Under the pieces are notes generated by a model. The model was given only the letters and a program-made list of their open reading frames with translations, was not told where the DNA came from and did not search any database. DNA of 64,000 nucleotides from Liolophura sinensis (lineage: Eukaryota > Mollusca > Polyplacophora > Chitonida > Chitonidae): the NCBI RefSeq assembly GCF_032854445.1, contig NW_027018015.1, positions 54,407 to 118,406 on the forward strand. The letters are read 5' to 3'. Below, one piece after another: positions 26,870 through 42,012 of the stretch. The position numbers were made by a program, and so were the translations under genes. Position 1 is the first letter of the stretch, and each line of letters begins with the position of its first letter.

Positions 26870-29800
26870 GAACCGATCGTTTTCAAATTTGACATGCAGC
26901 TAGTAGCTTACGAGTTCTTTAAAGTTTGCGAAAATGGTTCACTTCCGGTCAAAACTCTGGAAGTTCGCCATTGGTCGAATTTGTGACGTCACAAAAAGTT
27001 CTCAAAGTTCAAATGTTCTGAACGTATTCTAATGTATCTTGAGCTGTTCATTCCGAATCTGCTTGTATTTTTTACAAATCTGTGTAACTTTTTGAGATAT
27101 AAACAAAAAACTCAAAAAAGTTACGTAATTTCAATGACCTGTAACTCGAGAACTATGGCAGCTAGAAATGTGCAACCTACACGAAATTGTAGCCCAAGAC
27201 ATGCTCTTTCGAGCAATCGTCAATGGATTTGAGCTCTGATCAATACTTTTGTCGCTAGAAGCGTTTAAATCACAACACCGTTTTTTGTTTAGAAAAAGAT
27301 GGGAATCCCATTGCTTTAACATGGAGTTAGATGGGGACTGGACTGGGTTTGTAGTATTTGACCTGATGCTTTCGGCTACACTGTTCGTGATCTCCCGAAA
27401 CGGTTGTAGGATGACATTGATTCCAGTTTACATCTAACTCCAGTTATCTATTAGATGGCGTAGAGATCTAACTACAACAGCAAACGACGTGGACCTGTAA
27501 AAGTTAGCTTTGTTTTGCGCAGACCTCGTCCTCTTTACTATACGTTAAAGAGGCCAGGGTGATTGACAGATATGGACATGTGCCCTGGTCCAAGTGCTGA
27601 CTTTCTAACGATGGCCGAGCTATCAGTGGAGCTGTGTCTGTGCATGGCATGTCGTGGATTGAGATGTGAATTTACAAACTTGCTGTTACACTGGTCATGT
27701 TTTTGCCTTATTTCTTACAAATAGCGGGCTAAGACTGCCAATAAACGACCGTTTTTCACTGGGCATAGCGTAGCATCATCAAGGCCGCCGATCTATTCGA
27801 GGGATTGCAAATGACCAGCCGCCTGCCTCTTTGACAAACGGTGTAAGGTCGCATGGAAACTTTGAAAGCCGTGTATGTGGAACATGTGTCCTTCGAACAC
27901 AGAACATGAAGGGGAAAACGTCATCGATCCGATCCGGGATCCCGGCCTAGGATCTGCTATTCGCAGATCCATTCTAGTTATTATTATTATTATTTTTTTT
28001 TTTCGATTTTGTTAGCAGCAGAACTCCAACACCGTTCAACATAGAAGTTCAAAATTTTGCACACACAATCTAGAGGAAATTTTCTAGGGTATATTTTTTT
28101 TTTTTTGCTATGTCACGTGGTTCGGCCGCCATATTGGATTTTGAGTAAAATCTTTAAAAATCTTCTTCTCCAGAACCACTGATTCGATCGTTCTCAAATT
28201 TGACATGCAACTAGTAAGTCAGGAGTTCTTCAAAGTTTGCGAAAATGGTTCACTTCCGGCTAAAACTCTCGAAGCTCGCCATTGGTCGAATTTGTGACGT
28301 CACAAAAAGTTCTCAAAGTTCATATGTTCTGAACGTATTCTGATGTATCTTGAGCTGCTGATTCCGAATCTGGTTGTATTTTTTGCATATCTGTGTAACT
28401 TTTTGAGATATCAGCCAAAAAATCAATAAAGTTACGTAACTTCAATGACCTGTAACTCGAGAACTAGGACAGCTAGAAACGTGCAACCTGCACGAAATTG
28501 TAGCCCAAGACATGCTCTTTCGAGCAATCGTCAACGGATTTGAGCTCCGATCAATAGTTTTTCGCTACAAGCGTTTAAATCACAACACCGTTTTTTGTTT
28601 AGAAAAAGGTGGGAATCCTATTGCTTTAACATGGAGTTAGATGGGGACTGGACTGGGTTTATAGTATTTGACCTGATGCTTTCGGCCACACTGTCCGTGA
28701 TCTCCCGAAACAGTTGTAGGATGACATTGATTCCAGTTCCCATCTATCTCCAGTACTCTATTAGAAGGCGTAGAGATCTAACTACAACAGCAAATGACAT
28801 GGACCTGTAAAAGTTAACTTTGTTTTGCGCAGACCTCGCCCTCTTTACTATACGTTAAACAGTCCAGGGTGATTAACAGATATGGACATGTGAACTGGTC
28901 CAAGTGCTGACTTTCCAACGATGGCCCAGCTATCAGTGGAGCAGTGAGTCTGTGCATGGCATGTCGTGGATTCAGATGTGAATGTACAAACAGGCTGTTA
29001 CACTGGTCGTGTTTTTGCCTGATTTCTTACAATTAGCGGGCTAAATCTGCCAAGGAACGACCGTTTTTCACTGGGCATAGCGTAGCATCATTAAGGTCGC
29101 CGATCTATATGAGGGAATGCAAATGACCGGCCGACTGCATCAGTGACAAACGGGTGTAAGGTCGCAAGGTAACTTTGAAAGCCGTGTTTGTGGAACATGT
29201 ATCCTTCGAACAAAGATCATAAAGGGGAAAACGTCATCGATCAGATCCGGGATCCCGGCCTAGGATCTGCTATTCGCAGATCCATTCTAGTTATTATTAT
29301 TATTATTATTTTTTTTTCACCGACTTTGTGAGCAGCAGAACTCAAACACCGTTTAACATAGAGGTCTCAAATTTTGTACACACAATCTGGCGGTGATTTT
29401 CCAGGGGTATATTTTTTGTTTTTTTCTTAAGTCACGTGGTTCGGCCGCCATATTGGATTTTGTGTAAAATCTTTAAAAATCTTCTTCTCCAGAACCACTG
29501 AACCGATCGGTTTCAAATTTGACATGCAGCTAGTAGGTTACGAGTTCTTTAAAGTTTGCGAAAATAGTTCACTTCCGGTCAAAATTCTGGAAGCTCGCTA
29601 TTGGTCGAATTTGTGACGTCACAAAAAGTTCTCAAAGTTCAATTGTTCTGAACGTATTCTGATGTATCCTGAGCTGCTCATTCTGAATCTGCTTGTATTT
29701 TTTTTGTATCTGCAAAACTTTTTGAGATATAAGCAAAAAACTCAAAAAAGTGACGTAACTTCAATGACCTGTAACTCGAGAACTATGGCAGCTAGAAATG

Positions 29801-32800
29801 TGCAGCCTGCACGAAATTGTAGAACAAGACATGCTCTTTCGAGCACTCGTCAATGGATTTGAGCTCCGCTCAAAAGTTTTTTCGCTACAAGCGTTTAAAT
29901 GACAACACCGTTTTTTGTTTAGAAAAGATTGGAATCCTATTGATTTAACATGGAGTTAGATGGGGACTGGTCTGGGTTTATAGTATTTGACCTGATGCTT
30001 TCGGCTACACTGTCCGTGATCTCCCGAAACGGTTGTAGGATGACATTGATTCCATTTCACATCTAACTCCAGTATTCTATTAGATGGCGTAGAGATCTAA
30101 CTACAACAGCAAATGACCTGGACCTGTAAAAGTTAGCTTTGTTTTGCGTAGACCTTGTCCTCTTTACAATACGTTAAACAGGCCAGGGAGATTGACAGAT
30201 ATGGATATGTGCCCTGGTCCAAGTGCTGACTTTCTAACGATGGCCGAGCTATCAGTGGAGCAGTGAGACCGTGCATGGCAGGTCGTGGATTGAGATGTGA
30301 ATGTACAAACTTGCTGTTACACTGGTCGTGTTTTTGCGTTATTTCTTACAAATAGCGGGCTAAATCTACCAAGAAACGGCCGTTTTTCACCGGGCATAGC
30401 GTGGCATCATTAGGGTCGCCGATCTATTCGTGGGAATACAAATGACCGGCCGACTGCCTCAGTGACAAACGGTGTAAGGTCGCATGGAAACTTTGAAAGC
30501 CGTGTATGTGGAACATGTGTCCTTCGAACACAGAACATGAAGGGGAAAACGTCATCGATCCGATCCGGGATCCCGGCCTAGGATCTGCTATTCGCAGATC
30601 CATTCTAGTTTCTTATTATTATTATTATTAGGGATCCCGTTCTCCCGAACGGGATCCCTATTGTAATCGTTCTGTTTTTTCTTATTATTATTATTATTAT
30701 TATTATTATTTTTTTTTCACCGACTTTGTTAGCAAGGAAACTTTTTTACTGTTCAACATAGAGGTCTGAAATTTTGCACACGTATTCTGGCGGAGATTTT
30801 CCAGGGATAAATTCTCCATTTTTTTTTCATGTCACGTGGTTCGGCCGCCATATTGGATTTTGTGTAAAATCTTTAAAAATCTTCTTCTCCAGAACCACTG
30901 AACCGATCGTTATCAAATTTGACATGCTGCTAGTAAGTCACGAGTTCTTTAAAGTTTGCGTAAATGGTTCACTTCCGGTCAAAACTCTGGAAGCTCGCTA
31001 TTGGTCGAATTTGTGACGTCACAAAAAGTTCTCAAAGTTCAATTGTTCTGAACGTATTCTGATGTATCTTGAGCTGCTGATTCTGAATCTTGTTGTATTT
31101 TTTGCATATCTGTGTAACTTTTTGAGATATGAGCAAAAAACTCAAAAAAGTGACGTAATTTCAATGACCTGTAACTCGAGAACTATGGCAGCTAGAAATG
31201 TGCAATCTGCACCAAATTGTAGAACAAGACATGCTCTTTCGATCATTCGTCAACAGATTTGAGCTCCGATCAATAGTTTTTTCGCTAGAAGCGTTTAAAT
31301 GACAACACCGTTTTTTGTTTAGAAAAAGATGGGAATCCTATTGCTTTAACATGGAGTTAGATGGGGACTGGACTGGGTTTATAGTATTTGACCTAATGCT
31401 TTCGGCCACACTGTCCGTGATCTCCCGAAACAGTTGTAGGATGACATTGATTCCAGTTCCCATCTATCTCCAGTACTCTATTAGAAGGCGTAGAGATCTA
31501 ACTACAACAGCAAATGACATGGACCTGTAAAAGTTAACTTTGTTTTGCGCAGACCTCGCCCTCTTTACTATACGTTAAACAGTCCAGGGTGATTAACAGA
31601 TATGGACATGTGAACTGGTCCAAGTGCTGACTTTCCAACGATGGCCGAGCTATCAGTGGAGCAGTGAGTCTGTGCATGGCATGTCGTGGATTGAGATGTG
31701 AATGTACAAACAGGCTGTTACACTGGTCGTGTTTTTGCCTGATTTCTTACAATTAGCGGGCTAAGTCTGCCAAGGAACGACCGTTTTTCACTGGGCATAG
31801 CGTAGCATCATTAAGGTCGCCGATCTATATGAGGGAATGCAAATGACCGGCCGACTGCATCAGTGACAAACGGTGTAAGGTCGCAAGGTAACTTTGAAAG
31901 CCGTGTTTGTGGAACATGTATCCTTCGAACAAAGATCATGAAGGGGAAAACGTCATCGATCCGATCCGGGATCCCGGCCTAGGATCTGCTATTCGCAGAT
32001 CCATTCTAGTTATTATTATTATTATTATTTTTTTTTCACCGACTTTGTTCGCATGGAAACTTTTTTATCGTTTAACATACAGGTCTGAAATTTTGCACAC
32101 ATATTCTGGCGGTGAATACCTCGGGACAAATTCTCCACTTTTTTGCCATGTCACGTGGTTCGGACGCCATATTGGATTTTGTGTAAAATCTCTAAAAATC
32201 TTCTTCTCCAGAACCACTGAACCGATCGGTTTCAAATTTGACATGCTGCTAGTAAGTTACGAGTTCTTTAAAGTTTGCGAAAATGGTTCACTTCCGGTCA
32301 AAATTCTGGAAGTTCGCCATTGGTCGAATTTATGACGTCACAAAAAGTTCTCAAAGTTCAAATGTTCTGAACGTATTCTGGTGTATCTTGAGCTGCTGAT
32401 CCTGAATCTGGTTGTATTTTTTGCATATCTGTGTAACTTTTTGAGATATTAGCAAAAAACTCAAAAAAGTGACGTAACTTCAATGACCTGTAACTCGAGA
32501 TCTGTGGGAGCTAGAAATGTGCAACCTGCACGAAATTGTAGAACAAGACATGCTCTTTCGAGCATTCGTCAACAGATTTGAGCTCCGATCAATAGTTTTT
32601 TCGCTACAAGCGTTTAAATGACAACACCGTTTTTTGTTTAGAAAAAGGTGCTAATCCTATTGCTTTAACATGGAGTTAGATGGGGCCTGGACTGTGTTTG
32701 TAGTATTTGACCTGATGCTTTCGGCTACACTGTCCGTGATCTCCCGAAACGGTTGTAGGATGACATTGATTCCAGTTCCCATCTAACTCCAGTACTCTAT

Positions 32801-35800
32801 TAGATGGTGTAGAGATCTAACTACAACAGCAAACGACGTGGACCTGTAAAGGTTAGCTTTGTTTTGCGCAGGCCTCGTGCTCTTTACTATACATTAAACA
32901 GGCCAGGGTGATTGACAGATATGGACATGTGCCGCGGTCCAAGTGTTGACTTTCTAACGATTGTCGAGCTATCAGTGGAGCTGTGAGTCTGTACAAACCT
33001 CCTGTTACACTGGTCGTGTTTTAGCGTTATTTCTTACAAATAGCGGGCTATGTCTGCCAAAGAACGACCGTTTTTCACTGGGCATAGCGTAGCATCATTA
33101 AGGTCGCTGATATATTCGAGGGAATGCAAATGACCGGCCGACTGCCTCAGTGACAAACGGTGTAAGGTCGCATGAAAACTTTGAAAGCGGTGTATGTGGA
33201 ACATGTGTCCTTCGAACACAGATCATGAAGGGGAAAACGTCATCGATCCGATCCGGGATCCCGGCCTAGGATCTGCTATTCGCAGATCCATTCTAGTTAT
33301 TATTATTATTATTTTTTTTTCACCGACTTTGTTCGCATGGAAACTTTTTCACCGTTCAACATACAGGTCTGAAATTTTGCACACATATTCTGGCGGTGAA
33401 TACCTCGGGACAAATTCTCAACTTTTTTGCTATGTCAGGTGATTCGGCCGCCATATTGGATTTAGTGTAAAATCTTTAAAAATCTTCTTCTCAAGAACCA
33501 CTGAACCGATCTTTTTCAAATTTGACATACAGCTAGTAGATTACGAGTTCTTTAAAGTTTGCAAAAATGGTTTACTTCCGGTCAAAACTCTGGAAGTTCG
33601 CCATTGGTCGAATTTGTGACGTCACAAAAAGTTCTCAAAGTTCAATTGTTCTGAACGTATTCTGATGTATCTTGAGCTGCTGATTCTGAATCTGCATGTA
33701 TTTTTTGCATATCTGTGTAACTTTATGAGATATAAGCAAAAAACTCAAAAAAGTGACGTAACTTCAATTACCTGTAACTCGAGAACCATGGCAGCTAGAA
33801 ATGTGCAACCTGCACGAAATTGTAGCCCAAGACATGCTCTTTCGAGCATTCGTCAATGGATTGAGCTCCGATCAATAGTTTTTTCGCTACAAGCGTTTAA
33901 ATCACAACACCGGTTTTTGTTTAGAAAAAGGTGGGATTTCTATTGCTTTAACATGGAGTTAGATGGGGACTGGACTGGGTTTGTAGTATTTGACATGATG
34001 CTTTCGGCTACACTGTCCGTGATCTTCCGAAACAGGTTTAGGATGACATTGATTCCAGTTCCCATCTAACTCCAGTACTCTATTAGAAGGCGTAGACATC
34101 TAACTACAACAGCAAACGACATGGACCTGTAAAAGTTAGCTTTGTTTTGCGCAGACCTCGTGCTCTTTACTATACGTTAAACAGGCCAGGGTGATTAACA
34201 GATATGGACACGTGAACTGGTCCAAGTGCTGACTTTCCAACGATGGCCGAGCTATCAGTGGAGCAGTGAGTCTGTGCAAGGCATGTCGTGGATTGAGATG
34301 TTAATGTACAAACCTGCTGTTACACTGGTCGTGTTTTTGCCTTATTTCTTACAATTAGCGGACTAAATCTGTCGAGGAACGACCGTTTTTCACTGGGCAT
34401 AGCGTAGCATCATCAAGGTCGCCTATCTATTCGAGGGAATGCAAATGACCGGCCGACTGCCTCAGTGACAAACGGTGTAAGGTCGCATGGAAACTTTGAA
34501 AGCCGTGTATGTGAAACATGTGTCCTTCGAACACAGAACATGAAGGGGAAAACGTCATCGATCCGATCCGGGATCCCGGCCTAGGATCTGCTATTCGCAG
34601 ATCCATTCTAGTTAGGGATCCCGTTCTCCCGAACGGGATCCCTATTGTAATCGTTCTGTTTTTTCTTATTATTATTATTATTATTTTTTTTTCACCGACT
34701 TTGTTAGCAAGGAAACTTTTTTACTGTTCAACATAGAGGTCTGAAATTTTGCACACATATTTTGGCGGAGATTTTCCAGGGATAAATTCTCCATTTTTTT
34801 TTCATGTCACGTGGTTCGGCCGCCATGTTGGATTTTGTGTAAAACCTTTAAAATCTTCTTCTCCAGAACCACTGAACCGATCGTTTTCAAATTTGACATG
34901 CAACTAGTAGGTCACGAGTTCTTTAAAGTTTGCGAAAATGGTTCACTTCCGAGCAAAACTCTGGAAGCTCGCCATTGGTCGAATTTGTGACGTCACAAAA
35001 AGTTCTCAAAGTTCAATTGTTCTCAACGTATTCTGATGTATCTTGAGCTGCTGATTCCGAATCTGGTTGTATTTTTTGCATATCTGTGTAACTTTTTGAG
35101 ATATTAGCAAAAAACTGAAAAAAGTTACGTAATTTCAATGGCCTTTTAATCCAGAACTATAAGAGCTAGAAATGTGCAACCTGCACGAAAATGTAGCCCA
35201 AGACATGCTCTTTCGATCATTCGTCAACGGATTTGAGCTCCGATCAATAGTTTTCTCGCCAGAAGCGTTTAAATGACAACACCGTTTTTCGCTTAGAAAA
35301 AGATGGGAATCCTATTGCTTTAACATGGAATTAGATGGGGACTGGACTGGGTTTGTAGTATTTGACCTGATGCTTTCGGCTACACTGTCCGTGATCTCCC
35401 GAAACGATTGCAGGATGACATTCAGCTATAGAGTACTCTATTAGGTCGCGTAGAATTCTAACTACAAAAGCAAACGACGTGGACCTCTAAAAGTTAGTTT
35501 TGTTTTCAGTAGGCCTTGTCTTCGATTGGCTATGTTTAGCACTTTGACGTCCCCATGTTATATGATGCATTTTGAATGCATTTGTGACTAGGATGAACAC
35601 ACGAACATTGTAAGTATACTACCAGACGTAGCTTGACGTCCTAATCATGAATTTGGACATATTTTTTTCCGGCGACGTACAGTTTTTCCGCATAATTGCC
35701 ATCAAAAGGCGATAAAGCGGAAGTTTTGACCATATTTGGAGGTCTGGTGAGAGATATCCGTTACAGCTGTAAAGCTGAAAATCACTGAGTTCAAAGCGTT

Positions 35801-36501
35801 ACACATGTACTCTATGTCTGCTAATACTCTTTGAACTATGTCAACAAACACAAGACATGCACGTTTTCAAAGAATGTCCTAAGGCAGATTTACCACATTC
35901 GGCACATTTCCATAAGCTTGCTTTTACAAGGGCCGTGTATTATTGGTTGGGGAAAACGTCATCGATCCGATCCGGGATCCCGGCCTAGGATCTGCTATTC
36001 GCAGATCCATTCTAGTTAGGGATCCCGTTCTCCCGAACGGGATCCCTATTGTAATCGTTCTGTTTTTTCTTATTATTATTATTATTATTAGGGATCCCGT
36101 TCTCCCGAACGGGATCCCTATTGTAATCGTTCTGTTTTTTCTTATTATTATTATTATTAGGGATCCCGTTCTCCCGAACGGGATCCCTATTGTAATCGTT
36201 CTGTTTTTAGGGATCCCGTTCTCCCGAACGGGATCCCTATTGTAATCGTTCTGTTTTTTCTTATTATTAGGGATCCCGTTCTCCCGAACGGGATCCCTAT
36301 TGTAATCGTTCTGTTTTTTCTTATTATTATTATTATTATTTTTTTTTTCACCGACTTTGTTCGCATGGAAACTTTTTTACCGTTCAACATACAGGTCTCA
36401 AATTTTGCACACATATTTTGGCGGTGAATATCTCGGGACAAATTCTCCACTTTTTTGCTATGTCACGTGGTTCGGACGCCATATTGGATTTTGTGTAAAA
36501 C

Positions 36502-36532
<31 letters not shown>

Positions 36533-39500
36533 ACCGATCGGTTTCAAATTTGACATGCAGCTAGGAAGTCACGAGTTCTTTAAAGTTTGCGAAAATGGTT
36601 CACTTCCGGTCAAAATTCTGGAAGTTCGCCATTGGTCGAATTTGTGACGTCACAAAAAGTTCTCAAAGTTCAATTGTCCTGAACGTATTCTGATGTATCT
36701 TGAGCTGCTGATTCTGAATCTGGTTGTATTTTTTGCATATCTGTGTAACTTTTTGAGATATATGCAAAAAACTCAAAAAAGTGACATAATTTCAATGACC
36801 TGTAACTCGAGAACTATGAAAGGTAGAAATGTGCAATCTGCACGAAATTGTAGCCCAAGACATGCTCTTTCGAGCATTCGTCAACGGATTTTAGCTCCGA
36901 TCAATAGTTTTTTCGCTACAAGCGTTTAAATGACAACACCTTTTTTTGTGTAGAAAAAGACGGGAATCCTATTGCTTTAACATGGAGTTAGATGGGGACT
37001 GGACTGGGTTTGTAGTATTTGACCTTATGCTTTCGGCTACACTGTCCGTGATCTCCCGAAACGGTTGTAGGATGACATTGATTCCAGTTCCCATCTAACT
37101 CCAGTACTCTATTAGATGGCGTAGACATCTAACTACAACAGCAAACGACGTGGACCTGTAAAAGTTAGCTTTGTTTTGCGCAGACCTCGTCCTCTTTACT
37201 ATACGTTAAACAGTCCAGGGAGATTGACAGATATGGACATGTGCCGTGGTCTAAGTGCTGATTTTCTAACGATGGCCGAGCTATCAGTGGAGCAGTGAGT
37301 CCATGCATGGCAGGTCGTGGATTGAGATGTGAATGTACAAACTTGCTGTTACACTGGTCGTGTTTTTGCCTTATTTCTTAAAAATAGCGGGCTAAATCTG
37401 CCAAGAAACGACCGTTTTTCACTGGGCATAGCGTAGCATCATTAGGGTCGTCGATCTATTCGAGGGAATACAAATGGCCGGCCGACTGCCTCAGTGACAA
37501 ACGGTGTAAGGTCGCATGGGAACTTTGAAAGCCGTGTATGTGGAACATGTGTCCTTCGAACACAGAACATGAAGGGGAAAACGTCATCGATCCGATCCGG
37601 GATCCCGGCCTAGGATCTGCTATTCGCAGATCCATTCTAGTCTTATTATTATTATTATTTTTTTTTCACCGACTTTGTTAGCAAGGAAACTTTTTTACTG
37701 TTCAACATACAGGTCTGAAATTTTGCACACGTATTCTGGCGGAGATTTTCCAGGGATAAATTCTCAATTTTTTTTTCATGTCACGTGGTTCGGTCCGCCA
37801 TATTGGATTTTGTGTAAAATCTTTAAAAATCTTCTTCTCCAGAACCACTGAACCGATCGATTTCAAATTTAACATGCAGCTAATAGGTTACGAGTTCTTC
37901 AAAGTTTGCGAAAATGGTTCACTTCCGATCAAAACTCTGGAAGCTCGCTATTGGTCGAATTTGTGACGTCACAAAAAGTTCTTAAAGTTCAATTGTTCTT
38001 AACGCATTCTGATGTATCTTGATCTGCTGATTCCGAATCTGGTTGTATTTTTTGCATATCTGTGTAACTTTTTCGAGATATCAGCAAAAAACTCAAAAAA
38101 GTTACGTAATTTCAATGGCGTTTTAATCGAGAACAATAGAAGCTAGAAATGTGCAACCTGCACCAAATTGTAGCTCAAGACATGCTCTTTCGATCATTCG
38201 TCAATGGATTTGAGCTCCGATAAATAGTTTTCTCGCTAGAAGCGTTTAAATGACAACACCGTTTTTCGCTTATAAAAAGATGGGAATCCTATTGCTTTAA
38301 CATGGAGTTAGATGGGACTGGACTGGGTTTATAGCATTTGACCTGATGCTTTCGGTTACACTGTCCGTGATCTCCCCCCAAACGGTTGTAGGATGACATT
38401 GATTCCAGTTCCCATCTAACTCCAGTACTCTATTAGATGGCGTAGAGATCTATCTACAACAGCAACATCTATCTACAACTGACATGACTGACGCCTGTCA
38501 GTCATATCAGAGTTCGATCCCAGCTTAGCCAATTTGGACAGCGATGAAAATGTTGTCAACTTTAACGTTTTAAGTTGGCTGCTAGGCGTAGTTCGATGTT
38601 CTGATCACGAGTGTAGTATTTTTTTTTCTTCGACGCACGGTTTTGTCGCCAATTGCTATGAAAGTGCGAAAAAGTGTAATTTTCGCCCGTGTTTGGAGGT
38701 CACGTGACACAAAACTGCTGCAGCTGTGGAGCTGAAAATGACTGAGTGCAAAGGGCTATATGAGTGCAGTAGGCGTGCGGAAAATCGTTGAACTGTCATA
38801 ATAAATGTGGGAGTTGGAGGTCTTGAAAAATTGTCCAAAGGCCGATTGGCTATGTTTGGCACTTTGACGTTCCCATGTTATATGATGCATTTTAAATGCA
38901 TTTGCGACTAAGATGAACACACGAACATTGTAAGCATGTCACCGGAAGTAGTTTGACGTCCTGATTATCAATTTGGAAATATTTCTTGATGGCGACGTAC
39001 AGTTTTTCCGCATATTGCCATCAAATAGCGAAATAAGCGGAATTTTTCACCATATTTGGAGGTCTGGTGAGAGATAACCGTTACAACTGTAAAGCTGAAA
39101 ATCACTGAGTGCAAAGCGTTACACATGTAGTCTATGTGTGCTAAAACTCTTTGATCTGTGTCAACAAACACAGGACATGCACGTTTTCAAAGAATTCCTC
39201 AGGGAGGTTTACCAAATTCGGCACATTTACATAAACCTGCTGTTACAAGAGCCGTGTATTATTGGTTGGGGAAAACGTCATCGATCCGATCCGGGATCCC
39301 GGCCTAGGATCTGCTATTCGCAGATCCATTCTAGTTATTATTATTATTATTATTATTATTATTTTTTTTTCACCGACTTTGTTCGCATGGAAACTTTTTT
39401 ACCGTTCAACATAGAGGTCTGAAATTTTGCACACATATTCTGGCGGTGAATATCTCGGGACAAATTCTCCACTTTTTTGTTATGTCACGTGGTTCGGCCG

Positions 39501-41974
39501 CCATATTGGATTTTGTGTAAAATCTTTAAAAATCTTCTTCTCCAGAACCACTGAACCGATCAGTTTCAAACTTGACATGCTGCTAGTAAGTCACGAGTTC
39601 TTTCAAGTTTGCGAAAATGGTTCACTTCCGGTCAAAATTCTGGAAGTTCGCCATTGGTCGAATTTATGACGTCACAAAAAGTTCTTAAAGTTCAAATGTT
39701 CTGAACGTATTCTGGTGTATCTTGAGCTGCTGATTCTGAATCTGGTTGTATTTTTTGCATATCTGTGTAACTTTTTGAGATATTAGCAAAAAACTCAAAA
39801 AAGTTACGTAACTTTAATGACCTGTAACTCGAGATCTGTTGGAGCTAGAAATGTGCAACCTGCACGAAATTGTAGCCCAAGACATGCTCTTTCGAGCATT
39901 CGTCAACGGATTTGAGCTCCGAGCAAGAGTTTTTTCGCTACAAGCGTTTAAATGACAACACCGTTTTTTGTTTAGAAAAAGGTGGTAATCCTATTGCTTT
40001 AACATGGAGTTAGATGGGGACAAAACTGGGTTTGTAGTATTTGACCTGATGCTTTCGGCTACACTGTCCGTGATCTCCAGAAACGGTTGTAGGATGACAT
40101 TGATTCCAGTTCCCATCTAACTCCAGTACTCTATTAGAAGGCGTAGAGATCTAACTACAACAGCAAACGACATGGACCTGTAAAAGTTAGCTTTGTTTTG
40201 CGCAGACCTCGTGCTCTTTACTATACGTTAAACAATCCAGGGTGATTAACAAATATGGATATGTGAACTGGTCCAAGTGCTGACTTTCCAACGATGGCCG
40301 AGCTATCAGTGGAGCAGTTAGTCTGTGCATGGCATGTCGTGGATTGAGATGTGAATGTACAAACTTGCTGTTACACTGGTCGTGTTTTTGCCTTATTTCT
40401 TACAATTAGCGGGCTAAGTCTGCCAAGGAACGACCGTTTTTCACTGGGCATAGCGTAGCATCATTAAGGTCGCCGATCTATTCGAGGGAATGCAAATGAC
40501 CGGCCGACTGCCTCAATGGCGAAAGGTGTAAGGTCGCATGGAAACTTTGAAAGCCGTGTATATGGAACATGTGTCCTTCGAACACAGAACATGAAGGGGA
40601 AAACGTCATCGATCCGATCCGGGATCCCGGCCTAGGATCTGCTATTCGCAGATCCATTCTAGTTATTATTATTATTATTTTTTTTCACCGACTTTGTTAG
40701 CAAGGAAACTTTTTTACCGTTCAACATACAGGTCTGAAATTTTGCACACGTATTCTGGCGGAGATTTTCCAGGGATAAATTCTCCATTTTTTTTTCATGT
40801 CACGTGGTTCGGCCGCCATATTGGATTTTGTGTAAAATCTTTAAAAATCTTCTTCTCCAGAACCACTGAACCGATCGTTATCAAATTTGACATGCAGCTA
40901 GTAGGTCACGAGTTCTTTAAAGTTTGCGAAAATGGTTCACTTCCGGTCAAAATTCTGGAAGCTCGCTATTGGTCGAATTTGTGACGTCACAAAAAGTTCT
41001 AAAAGTTCAATTGTTCTGAACGTATTCTGATGTATCTTGAGCTGCTGATTCTGAATCTTGTTGTATTTTTTGCATATCTGTGTAACTTTTTGAGATATGA
41101 GCAAAAAACTCAAAAAAGTGACATAATTTCAATGACCTGTAACTCGAGAACTATGGCAGCTAGAAATGTGCAGCCTGCACCAAATTGTAGAACAAGACAT
41201 GCTCTTTCGAGCATCCGTCAACAGATTTGAGCTCCGATCAATAGTTTTTTCGCTACAAGCGTTTAAATCACAACACCGTTTTTTGTTTAGAAAAAGATGG
41301 GAATTCTATTGCTTTAACATGGAGTTAGATGGGGCCTGGACTGGGTTTGTAGTATTTGACCTGATGCTTTCGGCTACACTGTCCGTGATCTCCCGAAACG
41401 GTTGTAGGATGACATTGATTCCAGTTCCCATCTAACTCCAGTACTCTATTAGAAGGCGTAGAGATCTAACTACAACAGCAAACGACATGGACCTGTAAAA
41501 GATAGTTTTGGTTTGCGCAGACCTCATCCTCTTTACTATACGTTAAACAGGACACTGTGATTGGCAGATATGGACATGGTCCAAGTGCTGACTTTCTAAC
41601 GATGGCCTAGCTGTCAGTGGAGCAGTGAGTCTGTGCATGGCAGGTGGTGGATTGAGATGTGAATGTACAAACTTGCTGTTACACTGGTCGTGTTTTTCCG
41701 TTATGTCTTACAATTAGCGGTCTAAGTCTGCCAAGGAAGGACCGTTTTTTACTGGGCATAGCGTAGCATCATTAAGGTCGCCGATCTATTCGAGGAAATG
41801 CAAATGACCGGCCGACTGCCTCAATGGCAAACGGTGTAAGGTCGCATGGAATCTTTGAAAGCCGTGTATGTGGAACATGTGTCCTTCGAACACAGAATAT
41901 GAAGGGGAAAACGTCATCGATCCGATCCGGGATCCCGGCCTAGGATCTGCTATTCGCAGATCCATTCTAGTTTC

Positions 41975-42012
<38 letters not shown>
